Below, piece by piece: positions 28,470-36,810 of a DNA stretch of 64,000 nt. The stretch is taken from the NCBI RefSeq assembly GCF_000585395.1, contig NZ_KK073875.1:5949631-6013630 (forward strand), given 5' to 3'. The notes beneath the pieces are model-generated. The model did no database searches, was not told the DNA's origin, and was given only the letters and a program-made list of their open reading frames with translations. The position numbers and the translations under genes are program-made. This DNA comes from Saccharibacillus sacchari DSM 19268. GTDB taxonomy: Bacteria > Bacillota > Bacilli > Paenibacillales > Paenibacillaceae. The first letter of the stretch is position 1. Each line of letters opens with the position of its first letter.

Positions 28470-29377
28470 ACCGTTTCGATTCCTTCCTTTCCACTCGTGT
28501 TGTCATCGGATTGATGAGTCATCTCTGTTTTTGTATAAGAAATTCCCTGCCTGCCACGAATTTTCCGCTTCCCTAGTAAAAGAAGCTTTTGCAAAGCCAT
28601 GCCCAGCAGCAGAAAAAGGAGCAAAATAAGCGCAATCGTACCGCCCGGAGGCGTATTCGCGACATAAGATGCGGTCAGTCCGCCGAAGATCCCGGTTAGC
28701 CCGATTCCGACAGCCATGATAACCGCCGAGAAAAAACCTCCCGCGATGCGTAAAGCCAAAGCGGCCGGCAGTACGAGCAACGCAGACACCAACAGCACGC
28801 CTACGACCGGCATCGCCGCGGCTACCGTCATCCCTGTCAACACAGAGAAGGCTGTCGACAACGTACGGACTTGAACGCCGCTGATTCCCGCTGTTTCTTC
28901 ATCGAACGTCAACGCATAAAGCGGACGCCTGAACACAATAAAAAAGATCAAACCCAGCACGGTAGCTCCGCCGATCAGCCAAAGCTGCGTCGAACTGACC
29001 GCCACGATCGATCCGAACAAATACGAGCTAAAGCTCTGCGACAGCGTTCGGCCGAAACTCATCAGAACGACTGCCGTCGCCAAGCCGCCCGTCATCATAA
29101 TCGCAACCGGAACTTCCGCGTATGTACGGTAAAGCCCTCTCAGCCTTTCTATCAACAGTGCAGCCGCTACCGCCGCAATAAAGCCGCCGATCGACGGATT
29201 TCCGCCGAGCAGCGACCCTGCCGCCACGCCTGCCAAAGACACGTGCGACAGCGTATCCGCCATCAACACCTGTCTGCGCAGCATCAGGTAGACACCCAGA
29301 ACAGGCGCGACTAATCCAATCAGCGCGCCTGCCAAAAAAGCACGTTGCATAAATTCGTAAGCCAGCATCTGCGTCAC
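28466..29377 (-). CDS. znuB: Zinc ABC transporter permease
   Basis: This 303-residue membrane protein belongs to the ABC-3 permease family, with about eight or nine predicted helices and the family segment GILLGVSALLV-like GVLLVSALLVLPAALALR. The C-terminal 35 residues are hydrophilic. The ATG overlaps the znuC stop codon (ATGA) and the gene overlaps znuA in the same way, so the three subunits are translationally coupled. It forms the zinc channel. Confidence 0.93.
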   Translation of the reverse strand: MTQMLAYEFMQRAFLAGALIGLVAPVLGVYLMLRRQVLMADTLSHVSLAGVAAGSLLGGNPSIGGFIAAVAAALLIERLRGLYRTYAEVPVAIMMTGGLATAVVLMSFGRTLSQSFSSYLFGSIVAVSSTQLWLIGGATVLGLIFFIVFRRPLYALTFDEETAGISGVQVRTLSTAFSVLTGMTVAAAMPVVGVLLVSALLVLPAALALRIAGGFFSAVIMAVGIGLTGIFGGLTASYVANTPPGGTIALILLLFLLLGMALQKLLLLGKRKIRGRQGISYTKTEMTHQSDDNTSGKEGIETV

Positions 29378-30102
29378 TCCATTTCCCAGCGGTCGCCGGC
29401 CAATCCAGGTTCCGGCTGGCTCTCGGCCACGTCCGGCGCAATCTGCGGATGCCCGGCTTCAAGCCGTTCCAACGTCACGATCCGATCCAGATAACGCCCC
29501 GCTTCTTCCAAGCCGTGCGTCACCATAACCACCGTCACGCCATGATGCCGAACCTGATGCCGCATCAGCCGATACAATTCGGTGCGGCTGCGAATATCCA
29601 TCCCCGTTGTCGGTTCGTCGAGAATGAGCACATCCGGGCATTGCACAAGCGCTCTGGCAATGCAGACGCGCTGCTTTTGCCCGCCGGATAATTCTCCGAT
29701 GCGGCGGCGGCGCAAATCCCACATGCCCACCTGCTCCAGACTATCCCGAACGAGGCGCTCTTCTTCTGCACCGAAGCGTCCGAACAATCCGACACGCGAA
29801 TGACAACCGGAACGCACTAGCTCGATCACCCGGCTCGGAAAGCCCGCATTGAACGAGGACGCCTGCTGCGGAACATAACCGATCACCGGCTTGCCGCCGC
29901 CAAAGGCTTCCTTATTCAATTCGACAGCGCCGCTCCACGGCTTAAGCAGACCGAGCAGCAGCTTCAGCACGGTCGTCTTGGCTGTTCCGTTAGGTCCGGT
30001 AATGCCGAGGAATTCGCCTTTATGCACATCCAACGACACATGGTGCACGACCGGCTCGTCTCCGTAACCGAATACGACGTCCCGCATGGAAGATAGAATC
30101 AC
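29374..30102 (-). CDS. znuC: Zinc ABC transporter ATP-binding protein
   Basis: This 242-residue ATPase has Walker A GPNGTAKTTVLK, signature LSGGQKQRV, Walker B VLILDEPTTG and the switch His in VMVTHGLEEA. The third-last Walker A position is Ala (GTAKT) rather than the usual Gly or Ser. The start is a GTG at 30102 behind AAGGGGCGG; an internal ATG at 30087 is the alternative. It is the first gene of znuCBA, and the Zur box at 30117-30131 lies 15 bp before its start. Confidence 0.93.
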   Translation of the reverse strand: MILSSMRDVVFGYGDEPVVHHVSLDVHKGEFLGITGPNGTAKTTVLKLLLGLLKPWSGAVELNKEAFGGGKPVIGYVPQQASSFNAGFPSRVIELVRSGCHSRVGLFGRFGAEEERLVRDSLEQVGMWDLRRRRIGELSGGQKQRVCIARALVQCPDVLILDEPTTGMDIRSRTELYRLMRHQVRHHGVTVVMVTHGLEEAGRYLDRIVTLERLEAGHPQIAPDVAESQPEPGLAGDRWEME

Positions 30103-30116
30103 GTTTACCGCCCCTT

Positions 30117-30131
30117 ACGTAATCATTACGA
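30117..30131. promoter_or_regulatory. Zur box upstream of znuCBA
   Basis: ACGTAATCATTACGA matches the Bacillus Zur consensus TCGTAATNATTACGA at 14 of 15 positions. It lies directly before the znuC ribosome binding site, where binding would block transcription. Confidence 0.85.
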
Positions 30132-30178
30132 TTAAAAAAGAATAAAAAATTTTGTACCTTGCTTGGCCGAACGTTATC

Positions 30179-30328
30179 TTAACGAGTTTCCCGGTGAATC
30201 GTCATCTTTTTCAAACGCGGGCTGTATTTCTTCAACTCCAAGCGTTCCGGATGATTACGTTTGTTCTTCGTTGTCGTGTAGTTGCGGTCTCCGCATTCGG
30301 TGCAAGCCAGTGTCACGATGACTCTCAT
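30179..30328 (-). CDS. rpmG: Ribosomal protein L33, zinc-independent type
   Basis: This 49-residue protein is ribosomal protein L33. The first Cys pair is present in ACTECG, but the distal pair of zinc-binding L33 proteins is missing (KKYSPRLKK). This is what is expected of the C-minus paralogue that replaces the zinc form during zinc starvation. The start at 30328 follows AGGAGGG; a longer frame to 30370 is rejected. A Zur box lies 80 bp upstream, so it is a separate transcription unit within the zinc island. Confidence 0.9.
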   Translation of the reverse strand: MRVIVTLACTECGDRNYTTTKNKRNHPERLELKKYSPRLKKMTIHRETR

Positions 30329-30407
30329 GGTTAAAACCCTCCTGTAAAGTAAAAGTATAAGGACGATCACACGTACCGCGCACGATGTTTCGACCTTTTA
30401 ATAGTTA

Positions 30408-30422
30408 TCGTAATTTTTACGA
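30408..30422. promoter_or_regulatory. Zur box upstream of rpmG
   Basis: TCGTAATTTTTACGA matches the Zur consensus at 14 of 15 positions, about 80 bp before the rpmG start. Confidence 0.85.
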
Positions 30423-30520
30423 ATAAAACAAAGTATAACGAAGCCTCTCAGCTATGTCAACATGAACAGTCGCTTTTGATTCTTTCATCCACCGGACAAC
30501 CATTCTTGCATCCGCTTGGT

Positions 30521-30790
30521 TTACCAGCTCGATTTCGTTACGCCGGGGATCTGTCCTTTATGCGCCAACTCGCGAAACGCGATACGGGAAACTTTGAATT
30601 TACGCAGATAACCGCGGGGACGTCCCGTGATCTCGCAGCGGTTTTTCAGACGGGTCGGCGACGAATCGCGCGGCAATTTTTGCAAAGCGGCATAGTCGCC
30701 TTTGGCTTTCAATTCACGGCGCAGATCCGCGTACTTCGCTACCATTTCCTGACGTTTTTTCTCGCGTACCACTTTCGACTTTTTAGCCAT
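30521..30790 (-). CDS. rpsN: Ribosomal protein S14, zinc-independent type
   Basis: This 89-residue S14 belongs to the long form without the CxxC...CxxC zinc ribbon of the 61-residue housekeeping S14 (only one Cys, in [13 protein letters not shown]). In Bacillus this paralogue is induced by Zur derepression and frees zinc from ribosomes. AAGGAG precedes the ATG. It lies 51 bp after the COG0523 GTPase and probably shares its transcript and Zur box. Confidence 0.93.
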   Translation of the reverse strand: MAKKSKVVREKKRQEMVAKYADLRRELKAKGDYAALQKLPRDSSPTRLKNRCEITGRPRGYLRKFKVSRIAFRELAHKGQIPGVTKSSW

Positions 30791-30841
30791 ATTGAATGTC
30801 TCCTTTTTCTATCTTATTTTTGCTGTTTTAAAAGGTGCAGG

Positions 30842-32047
30842 TCACACGTTTACTGCCTCCGCGGTCGTCCACGGCAGCGGGTTCGCGAAGGTCGACCAGT
30901 CCGCCCGCATCTCTTGCTCGTTCAACAGACAAGCATCCAGCTCGGATTCAAGCTCTTCCCGCTCCATTTCGATTCCGATCAGCACGAATTCGTTGATCCG
31001 ATCGCCGACGTCGGCGTCCCAACCTTCCGCAAGCTCCGGCTGATCCGCAAACAGTTCTTCGCGCTCCTGCTCCGGCAGCCCGGCAATCCAGCTTCCTGCG
31101 GGTCCGAATTGGATCGAAGGCCCGGCCTGACTGAAGCTCGCGGCCCAGTCTTCCTTCACGGCGATCCACATCAATCCTTTGGCGCGCACGACTTCCATCG
31201 GCCATTCGGCTAGCAAATTCGCCAAACGCTCCGGATGAAAAGGCGTTCTGCGACGATACACGAACGAGCCGATCCCGTACTCTTCCGTTTCCGGCGTATG
31301 TTCTTCCTTCTGCAATTCGCGCAGCCATCCCGGTGCCAGGCTCGCTTTTTCAAAATCGAACAGTCCCGTATTCAAAATCTCGGACAACTCCACTTCGCCG
31401 CGAACCGTACGAATGATTTTCGCCGACGGTTGAAGCTTGCGCAGCACGCCTTCCAGACGACGCAGTTCGCTTTCTTCGACCAGATCGCACTTGTTCAAGA
31501 GCAGCACGTCGCAGGTCTCCACCTGATCGATCAGCAAATCCGTCACGTCGCGCGTATCGTCTTCGGCGGTCGCTTGGCCTCGTGCCAGCAGACTTTCGCC
31601 GGATTCGAAATCATGCCAGAACCGATACGCATCTACCACCGTCACCATGCAGTCCAACCGCGCAAGCGACGTCAGATCCACGCCTGTCTCGTCATCCGCA
31701 TACGTAAACGTCTGCGCGATCGGCACCGGCTCGCTGATCCCCGTCGATTCGATAAGGATATAGTCGAAACGCCCTTCCGACGCCAGCCGCTCCACTTCGC
31801 GCAGCAAATCTTCCCGCAGCGTGCAGCAGATACAGCCGTTGGACATCTCCACCAGCTTCTCTTCGGTACGCGACAACCCCGCTTCGCCCGCAACCAATCC
31901 CGCGTCCACGTTGATCTCGCTCATATCGTTGACGATGACCGCCACTTTCAAGCCCTGACGGTTATGAAGAATATGATTCAAAAGAGTCGTTTTCCCCGAT
32001 CCCAAATACCCGCACAGGACGGTAACCGGAATCTTCTTTGTTTCCAT
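30842..32047 (-). CDS. COG0523 GTPase, zinc metallochaperone (YciC/ZagA-like)
   Basis: This 401-residue G3E GTPase has Walker A GYLGSGKTTLLNH, the CxCC metal motif in SNGCICCTLRED, the Walker B/switch region ESTGISEP, base-recognition LNKCDL, and a C-terminal CobW_C domain (about 235-395). Members of this family deliver metal to client proteins at low zinc. The assignment to zinc rests on the Zur box 22 bp before its ATG and on the neighbours rpsN, rpmG and znuCBA. It is the first gene of the zinc island. Confidence 0.92.
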   Translation of the reverse strand: METKKIPVTVLCGYLGSGKTTLLNHILHNRQGLKVAVIVNDMSEINVDAGLVAGEAGLSRTEEKLVEMSNGCICCTLREDLLREVERLASEGRFDYILIESTGISEPVPIAQTFTYADDETGVDLTSLARLDCMVTVVDAYRFWHDFESGESLLARGQATAEDDTRDVTDLLIDQVETCDVLLLNKCDLVEESELRRLEGVLRKLQPSAKIIRTVRGEVELSEILNTGLFDFEKASLAPGWLRELQKEEHTPETEEYGIGSFVYRRRTPFHPERLANLLAEWPMEVVRAKGLMWIAVKEDWAASFSQAGPSIQFGPAGSWIAGLPEQEREELFADQPELAEGWDADVGDRINEFVLIGIEMEREELESELDACLLNEQEMRADWSTFANPLPWTTAEAVNV

Positions 32048-32068
32048 ATCTACCGCTCCTCAAATAAA

Positions 32069-32083
32069 TAGTAATTATTACGA
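32069..32083. promoter_or_regulatory. Zur box upstream of COG0523 GTPase
   Basis: TAGTAATTATTACGA matches the Zur consensus at 14 of 15 positions and lies just before the ribosome binding site. Confidence 0.85.
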
Positions 32084-32132
32084 TTAACGAAGAATACTAT
32101 ACTCCTATTCCTCAAAAGCTGTCAACGGTTAT

Positions 32133-32165
32133 AAAAAAAGAAACCCGATTGGATTCGGGCTTCTC
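32133..32165 (-). terminator. Intrinsic terminator
   Basis: CCCGA and TCGGG pair around ATTGGAT, extended by A/T pairs, with seven T following on the minus strand. Confidence 0.6.
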
Positions 32166-32194
32166 TGATTTTGTCGATAAAGTCACGTGGGTGC

Positions 32195-32342
32195 GGGAAG
32201 CGAGCAGACTGCGAGAGAAATTCGTTCCGGTCGCGTGTTGAATTCTGGAAAAAAGATTGAAGTTTTATTTGTATTTTCCCGAGTTCAAAGGCGAACGCTA
32301 TCGCTCCTTCACTGAATTTCTCTCTCCGTCTGCTCGCTTCCA
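32195..32342. repeat. Long hairpin repeat (E2)
   Basis: The two ends pair over about 27 bp: GAAGCGAGCAGAC and GAGAGAAATTC on the left with GAATTTCTCTC and GTCTGCTCGCTTC on the right. The inside contains GGTCGCGTGTTGAA ... TTCAAAGGCGAAC with a further TGGAAAA/TTTTCC stem. Confidence 0.8.
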
Positions 32343-32362
32343 GCTACGTTTGTTTTCACCAC

Positions 32363-32402
32363 AAAAAAAGAAATCCGATCGAAGTCGGATTTCTTTTTTT
32401 TT
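32363..32402. terminator. Bidirectional terminator
   Basis: AAAAAAAGAAATCCGA and TCGGATTTCTTTTTTT pair perfectly with a short loop; T runs on both strands. Confidence 0.8.
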
Positions 32403-32446
32403 AATCTTTCCGCTTTTTTCTTTCCTTCCCTTCAAACAAAACGACT

Positions 32447-32567
32447 TAGCGCTAGCGGAGGGAGAAATTCAGTGAGGGACGCCTTTGAACTCGGAAAGAT
32501 TCCGCTAAAAATTCCAATCGAACTTTCCGGGTGAGACAGCGGCCCGAACGAATTTCTCCCGCAGCGC
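32447..32567. repeat. Long hairpin repeat (E3), opposite orientation
   Basis: The lower stem reads GGGAGAAATTC with GAATTTCTCCC, where E2 and E4 have GAGAGAAATTC with GAATTTCTCTC: both arms change together. The middle stem CCGGAAAG/CTTTCCGA replaces the one in the other copies. Confidence 0.8.
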
Positions 32568-32574
32568 CCCCCGC

Positions 32575-32835
32575 TCAGTCGTATTTGTTTATCTTCTTTC
32601 CTTCGCTTTGTCCGAGCAGATATTCGAAATCGTTCTCCAAGCGCTTGCGTTCCGCTTTTTTCGCTTCGGCGGCCTGACGTTGTTCTTCGTCGCGGCGCTC
32701 CTGTTCGGTGGCTTTCAGTTCGTTCGCTTGCGCTTGCAGCTTGGCCAAAACTTCCGGGTTCAACATATCTTTGAGCGTTGCCGGCTTGTCCGATGCGGCC
32801 GGACGAGCAGCAGGCTGTTTTTTCTTTGCGGCCAT
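32575..32835 (-). CDS. YqkE-like protein (DUF3886)
   Basis: This 86-residue protein matches the YqkE/DUF3886 family of small Bacillales proteins of unknown function. It has a Lys/Ala-rich start, LKDMLNPEVLAKLQAQA, a charged helical middle (about 40-65) likely to form a coiled coil, and the conserved end FEYLLGQS...KKINKYD. GGAGG precedes the ATG. A cluster of DnaA-box-like 9-mers lies upstream of it. Confidence 0.85.
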   Translation of the reverse strand: MAAKKKQPAARPAASDKPATLKDMLNPEVLAKLQAQANELKATEQERRDEEQRQAAEAKKAERKRLENDFEYLLGQSEGKKINKYD

Positions 32836-32933
32836 TCGTGTTTCCTCCCTGTAGTTACAGTCTTCTTTTTATTATACGGCGACCGGAATGGGAAAGGAAC
32901 CCTGGCTATTTGTTGCCAATGCAAGAAAAGACC

Positions 32934-33067
32934 TGTGTATAAATCGGACTTTACCCACAGGTTATTCTACCCTTATACACAAGTTTATCCCCAAAAATCG
33001 ACATCTTATCCCCAACCTGTTGAAATCTTTCACAATTTCTTCATCATTTTGGGTTTTTCTATCCACA
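32934..33067. promoter_or_regulatory. Cluster of DnaA-box-like sequences
   Basis: Two 9-mers match the DnaA box TTATNCACA exactly: TGTGTATAA (32934-32942, reverse) and TTATACACA (32973-32981). Four more have one mismatch to TTATCCACA: TTACCCACA (32951), TTATCCCCA (32985 and 33006) and CTATCCACA (33059). All lie within 134 bp between yqkE and the next gene. Confidence 0.65.
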
Positions 33068-33082
33068 ATTCTCCTGTCGCTC

Positions 33083-33754
33083 CTATATCGTCCACTGATC
33101 GCTGATGATGCCCGACAACTTCCATTCCCCCTGTTTTTGTTCGAAAACAAAACGAAGGCTTCCCCAGTCCATGCCTCCGACATTCCCTATTCCGCTTCGA
33201 CCGCCTTTAACGTAAAATTCGACGAATTGGGCATCCGGGTAGACTTCTTTCAAATTGCTGACGGTATTGCCGCTGCCTATGATCCGGTTATATCCGACGC
33301 CGTCCGGAGCGGTGTACGGCAGATTGTTCAGGAATCGATCGTAATAACCGCGAAAATCAAGCCGGATGACTTCGCCGCTTCCGTCGTACAATCCCCAGAT
33401 ATAAGGCTTCCGATTCTCCCAGGCTTCGCGAATCTGCTGCGGCGTCAGCACAAGATCCGCTCCGACGCCGACATACGCGTACGGGGAAAAACGAATACCG
33501 CTCGGCGCCGCCATATCGGCCAACGTCTCGAAGTCCCGGTCCTTGAGCGCACGAAGTGCCAGGTTCGCTTCGCGCGTAATTTTCTTTTTCAACGCTGCCG
33601 ACGGATTGCTGCTCACTGACGAAACGATTCGTTCGTTTGTTACGGAATCCATGGCCGCTGCGGCCTGAACAGGTACAGCCGAACATTCTGCCAAAAAAGC
33701 TGCCGTTACAAGAAAACTCGTTGCTCCGATACGCCAGTTTCTGCTTTTGTCCAT
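33083..33754 (-). CDS. Secreted protein of unknown function
   Basis: This 223-residue protein has a signal peptide with a probable cleavage after VQAAA (about residue 33). The mature part begins with a helical segment with NLALRALKDRDFETLADMAAP, followed by a beta-rich region ending in GEWKLSGIISDQWTI, a layout like NTF2-fold lipoprotein domains, although this is only an impression. AAGGAG precedes the ATG. The name of the family is not recognised. It lies 53 bp after the CNNM/CorC gene and may be co-transcribed with it. Confidence 0.75.
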   Translation of the reverse strand: MDKSRNWRIGATSFLVTAAFLAECSAVPVQAAAAMDSVTNERIVSSVSSNPSAALKKKITREANLALRALKDRDFETLADMAAPSGIRFSPYAYVGVGADLVLTPQQIREAWENRKPYIWGLYDGSGEVIRLDFRGYYDRFLNNLPYTAPDGVGYNRIIGSGNTVSNLKEVYPDAQFVEFYVKGGRSGIGNVGGMDWGSLRFVFEQKQGEWKLSGIISDQWTI

Positions 33755-33806
33755 TGTGCTTCGCTCCTTATTCGGGCTTCAGCCCGCATAGTCGTTAGCT
33801 GCCCCT

Positions 33807-35144
33807 TCAGATCAGGCTTGGTTCGCGTTCCTTTTTTGCGCTGCGAACGGCTTCGATCTGTCGAATGCGTCCGTCTTCCATCACAGCGATCGTCCACTCC
33901 CAACCTTCTTCGTTCAACGTATCGCCCTGCTTGAGATCGAACTTTTCCGACAATAACCAGCCGCCGATCGTATACACTTCTTCCGAATCGATATCGGTAC
34001 CCAGCTTGCGGTTGACATCATGCAGCAGCGCGTTCGAGCTGAGCAGGAAACGGTCTTGCCCGTCCGGGCGAATCAGCGGCGTCGGCGCGGTTACGCCTGC
34101 GGGGGAAGAGCTGGACGGGATATCGCCCACGATTTCTTCAAGCAGATCCTCGAGCGTGACCAGCCCCGACGTTCCGCCGTATTCGTCCATCAGCACCGCC
34201 ATATGAATGCCTTCCTTTTGCATCCGGCCGAGTAGATCGCGCGCCCGCACGGTCTCGATGACTTGAATAACGGGACGGATATACGGAGCAATCGACTGCG
34301 GCTGGGCGTTTCCTTTTCTCACGTAATCGCTCAGCACTTGCTTTACATTGACCATGCCGACAATATGATCCTTATCCCCGTCTACGGAGACCGGCACCAG
34401 GCTGTATGTTTTCGGTTCGATCAGCTTCAGCAGGGCTTGCACGTCCGCGTTCTGCGAAATATGGCGAATCTCCGTGCGCGGCACCATGATCTCTTGGGCG
34501 TCGCGCTCGTCGAAATCGAACACATTGTTGAGATAGCGGTATTCGGTCGGGGTGATTTCTCCGCTTTTGAAGCCTTCGGACAGCGCCAGGCGCAGTTCCG
34601 CTTCGCTTTGCGCCGCTTCGCCTTCAGTCAACGGCTTAAGCCCGAACAATCCGGTGATGATGCGGGACGAGCGGCTTAAAATCCAGTTGAACGGGTACGT
34701 AATCCGGTAAAAAATGATCAGCGGACGTGCCAGTGCGAGCGCCAACGGTTCGGCCACCTGGATCGCGACGGTCTTCGGCACAAGCTCCCCGATCAACACC
34801 TCGAAGAACGTCAGAATGAGGAACGCCAACAGGAACGACAGGACGCCTGTGATCGAGGTCGGAATATGCAGCCAGACAAATACGGGCGCCAACAGCTCCT
34901 CGACCGTCGATTCGCCCAGCCAACCGAGCGCCAATGACGTGAGCGTCGTGCCGAGCTGACTGGCGGACAGAAACTCGTCAAGACGCGATAAGATTCGTTT
35001 AACCGCCTGCGCGTTTTTGTTGCCGTCTTCCGCCAGTTGATTGATCCGCGAGACGCGTACCCGAATGATCGAATATTCGGACGCTACGAAAAACGCGGTG
35101 AGCAAAATAAGAACGATAACCAGGATCACGTTTACGATTTCCAC
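33807..35144 (-). CDS. CNNM/HlyC-CorC family membrane protein with CBS domains
   Basis: This ~445-residue protein has an N-terminal CNNM transmembrane domain with three or four helices (about 1-185), two CBS domains (about 205-330) and a C-terminal CorC_HlyC domain (about 350-430). Members transport or regulate magnesium or cobalt ions, or are annotated as hemolysins. The start is taken as GTG at 35144, behind GGAGAG; the ATG at 35189 has no clear site. The signature MVPRTEIRHI between the membrane part and the CBS domains is typical. Confidence 0.9.
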   Translation of the reverse strand: MEIVNVILVIVLILLTAFFVASEYSIIRVRVSRINQLAEDGNKNAQAVKRILSRLDEFLSASQLGTTLTSLALGWLGESTVEELLAPVFVWLHIPTSITGVLSFLLAFLILTFFEVLIGELVPKTVAIQVAEPLALALARPLIIFYRITYPFNWILSRSSRIITGLFGLKPLTEGEAAQSEAELRLALSEGFKSGEITPTEYRYLNNVFDFDERDAQEIMVPRTEIRHISQNADVQALLKLIEPKTYSLVPVSVDGDKDHIVGMVNVKQVLSDYVRKGNAQPQSIAPYIRPVIQVIETVRARDLLGRMQKEGIHMAVLMDEYGGTSGLVTLEDLLEEIVGDIPSSSSPAGVTAPTPLIRPDGQDRFLLSSNALLHDVNRKLGTDIDSEEVYTIGGWLLSEKFDLKQGDTLNEEGWEWTIAVMEDGRIRQIEAVRSAKKEREPSLI

Positions 35145-35330
35145 ATCGACTCTCCGTTTCCGGTGTATTGCCGGGGAAACGGAGAACACCCCCTTCGCAA
35201 CTTCGTCGATTCCGGCGTTTGCCGAAACCGTAACTTTGTGATACCTATATACCCATTTTTACACATCCGGCTTCGTCGATATGAACCTGCAACCTGCCTG
35301 GATCGCGTCTTACGTTCTGCGTTCCGATAT

Positions 35331-35402
35331 CAAAAAAGCCGCGGTGCCGCAGCGAATTCCATTCAGAATGCGAAAGGATTTTCTACTGCGTATTCCGCGG
35401 CT
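35331..35402 (-). terminator. Probable terminator of EamA transporter gene
   Basis: AGCCGCGG and CCGCGGCT pair around a long loop, followed by six T on the minus strand. Confidence 0.55.
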
Positions 35403-35447
35403 GATCGCCTTGAAGAATTTCGGTTGAATATGGCGTACCTTAACGGC

Positions 35448-36344
35448 TTAACCCGTTAACGTTACTGCTTTCGGTTTGATTTTCCGATTGACCAGATAGA
35501 CGCCGCTTCCGATCAGCACGAGCCCGAGCAGCAAGAAACGGCTGAACGGTTCATGCAAAGCAAGCGTACCGACGAGCACCGACAGCAGCGGCACCATGAA
35601 GGTATAGGATGCGACTTGGCTCGCCTCTCCCGATCGGGTCAGCGTGATGTAAATGATCCAGGACAGCGCGATACCGACGAAAATGCCGAATAACAGCCCG
35701 ATCCAATAGGCGCCGTTCCATACGATATCGCTCCAGCTCTCGGTCAGCGAACCGGACAACGTCAGCAGAATGCCCCCGAACGTACATTGGAAAGCGACCA
35801 ACCAGAGCGAATCGACGTCGGCGGCGGACTTTTTGATAAACACGGTGCCCAGCGCCCAGCTGAGTGCCGATCCGAGTGCCAAAACAACGCCGATCGCGGC
35901 AATATGCCCCGAGAATCCGCCGACGCTGACCGCGATCACGCCGAGGAAGCCCAGCAGCAGACCTGTCGCTTTCGGCAGCGTCATGCGTTCGTTCAGCCAC
36001 AGCGCCGCGAACAAGCCGACCAACACGGGTTGCAAGTATACGAGAACGGTGAACAAGCCGGACGGCATATAGATCAGTCCTACCGTTTGCAGACCGTAGA
36101 ATAACGCCACGTTCAACAGCCCGGAGATCAGATAGACCTTCCAGTTCTTTTTCCACTGGATGCGATCGCGCTTGGGCAGTAAAAAGATCACTAACAATAA
36201 GCCCCCGATCAGCGTGCGCATTCCTGCGAACAACAGCGGCGGCGTATAGTCGAGCGCGACTTTGTAGATGGACCAGGACACGCCCCAGATCAGAACGAGC
36301 GCCACGATCAAGATCATGCGCTGCATTCCGGATAATGTTTTCAT
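35448..36344 (-). CDS. EamA/DMT family transporter
   Basis: This 298-residue membrane protein has ten predicted helices in two EamA repeats (about 10-140 and 155-290), the drug/metabolite transporter layout. It probably exports an amino acid or other small metabolite; the substrate is unknown. The start at 36344 follows AGGAGAA; an ATG at 36404 is rejected. It is a single gene with a terminator after it. Confidence 0.9.
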   Translation of the reverse strand: MKTLSGMQRMILIVALVLIWGVSWSIYKVALDYTPPLLFAGMRTLIGGLLLVIFLLPKRDRIQWKKNWKVYLISGLLNVALFYGLQTVGLIYMPSGLFTVLVYLQPVLVGLFAALWLNERMTLPKATGLLLGFLGVIAVSVGGFSGHIAAIGVVLALGSALSWALGTVFIKKSAADVDSLWLVAFQCTFGGILLTLSGSLTESWSDIVWNGAYWIGLLFGIFVGIALSWIIYITLTRSGEASQVASYTFMVPLLSVLVGTLALHEPFSRFLLLGLVLIGSGVYLVNRKIKPKAVTLTG

Positions 36345-36509
36345 GTTGATATTCTCCTCTATGCTGTAATAACGACAATCTCGATCATACGCCTGACCCA
36401 ACATAGTTTCAATAAAATTGCGGCTAAATATTTTAAAAGGCAGGAAGTTAGCATTTATTTAACGAATGTATGTATATAGAAATAGAGTGAATCTAAGGGA
36501 TTTTTGCTG

Positions 36510-36716
36510 ATGAAACAAATAAAACGCAACCTGCCGCGAATCCTGCTGTTTGCGACTTCGCTAGTGCTGATCGGCATCTGCCCGTTTAGTTCGGCTTTAA
36601 GTGTGGAGACTGATATTTTGCCCGGAATCGGGAATGCGCTATCGCTCACGGAAAAGCGGCGGCAATCCGAGTCTGGACCCCGCCGTAATTAAAGCACTGG
36701 AGCCGAACGAAGAGTA
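36510..36716 (+). pseudogene. Possible frameshifted small secreted protein
   Basis: An ATG at 36510 with AAGGGA nine bases upstream opens a 60-codon frame that starts MKQIKRNLPRILLFATSL and looks like a signal peptide. The frame ends at 36692 in low-complexity basic residues, while another frame over the last ~65 bp reads SGGGNPSLDPAVIKALEPNE and stops at 36716. A frameshift in a small secreted protein would explain both, but a short real peptide gene or chance are also possible. Confidence 0.3.
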
Positions 36717-36747
36717 ATCGCTAAGAATCAACCCTTTTAAAAGGATC

Positions 36748-36783
36748 AAAAAAGAAGCACGCCGCGCAGGCGCGCTTCTTTTC
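36748..36783. terminator. Bidirectional terminator
   Basis: AAGAAGC-CGCC and GGCG-GCTTCTT pair with one bulge on each side of a GC-rich loop, with A and T runs. Confidence 0.75.
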
Positions 36784-36810
36784 GTTATCGATAAATCATA
36801 AGCCCGGCAT

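Larger units (their letters stand above)
32084..32574. other. Non-coding region with two long hairpin repeats
   Basis: No gene is visible. The stretch has terminators at 32133-32165 and 32363-32402 and two copies, in opposite orientation, of a long hairpin repeat (32195-32342 and 32447-32567). Confidence 0.7.
36345..36810. other. Intergenic region with possible gene remnant and terminator
   Basis: The stretch holds a short plus-strand frame with a signal-like sequence (36510-36692) and a bidirectional terminator (36748-36783). Nothing else is recognised. Confidence 0.5.
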
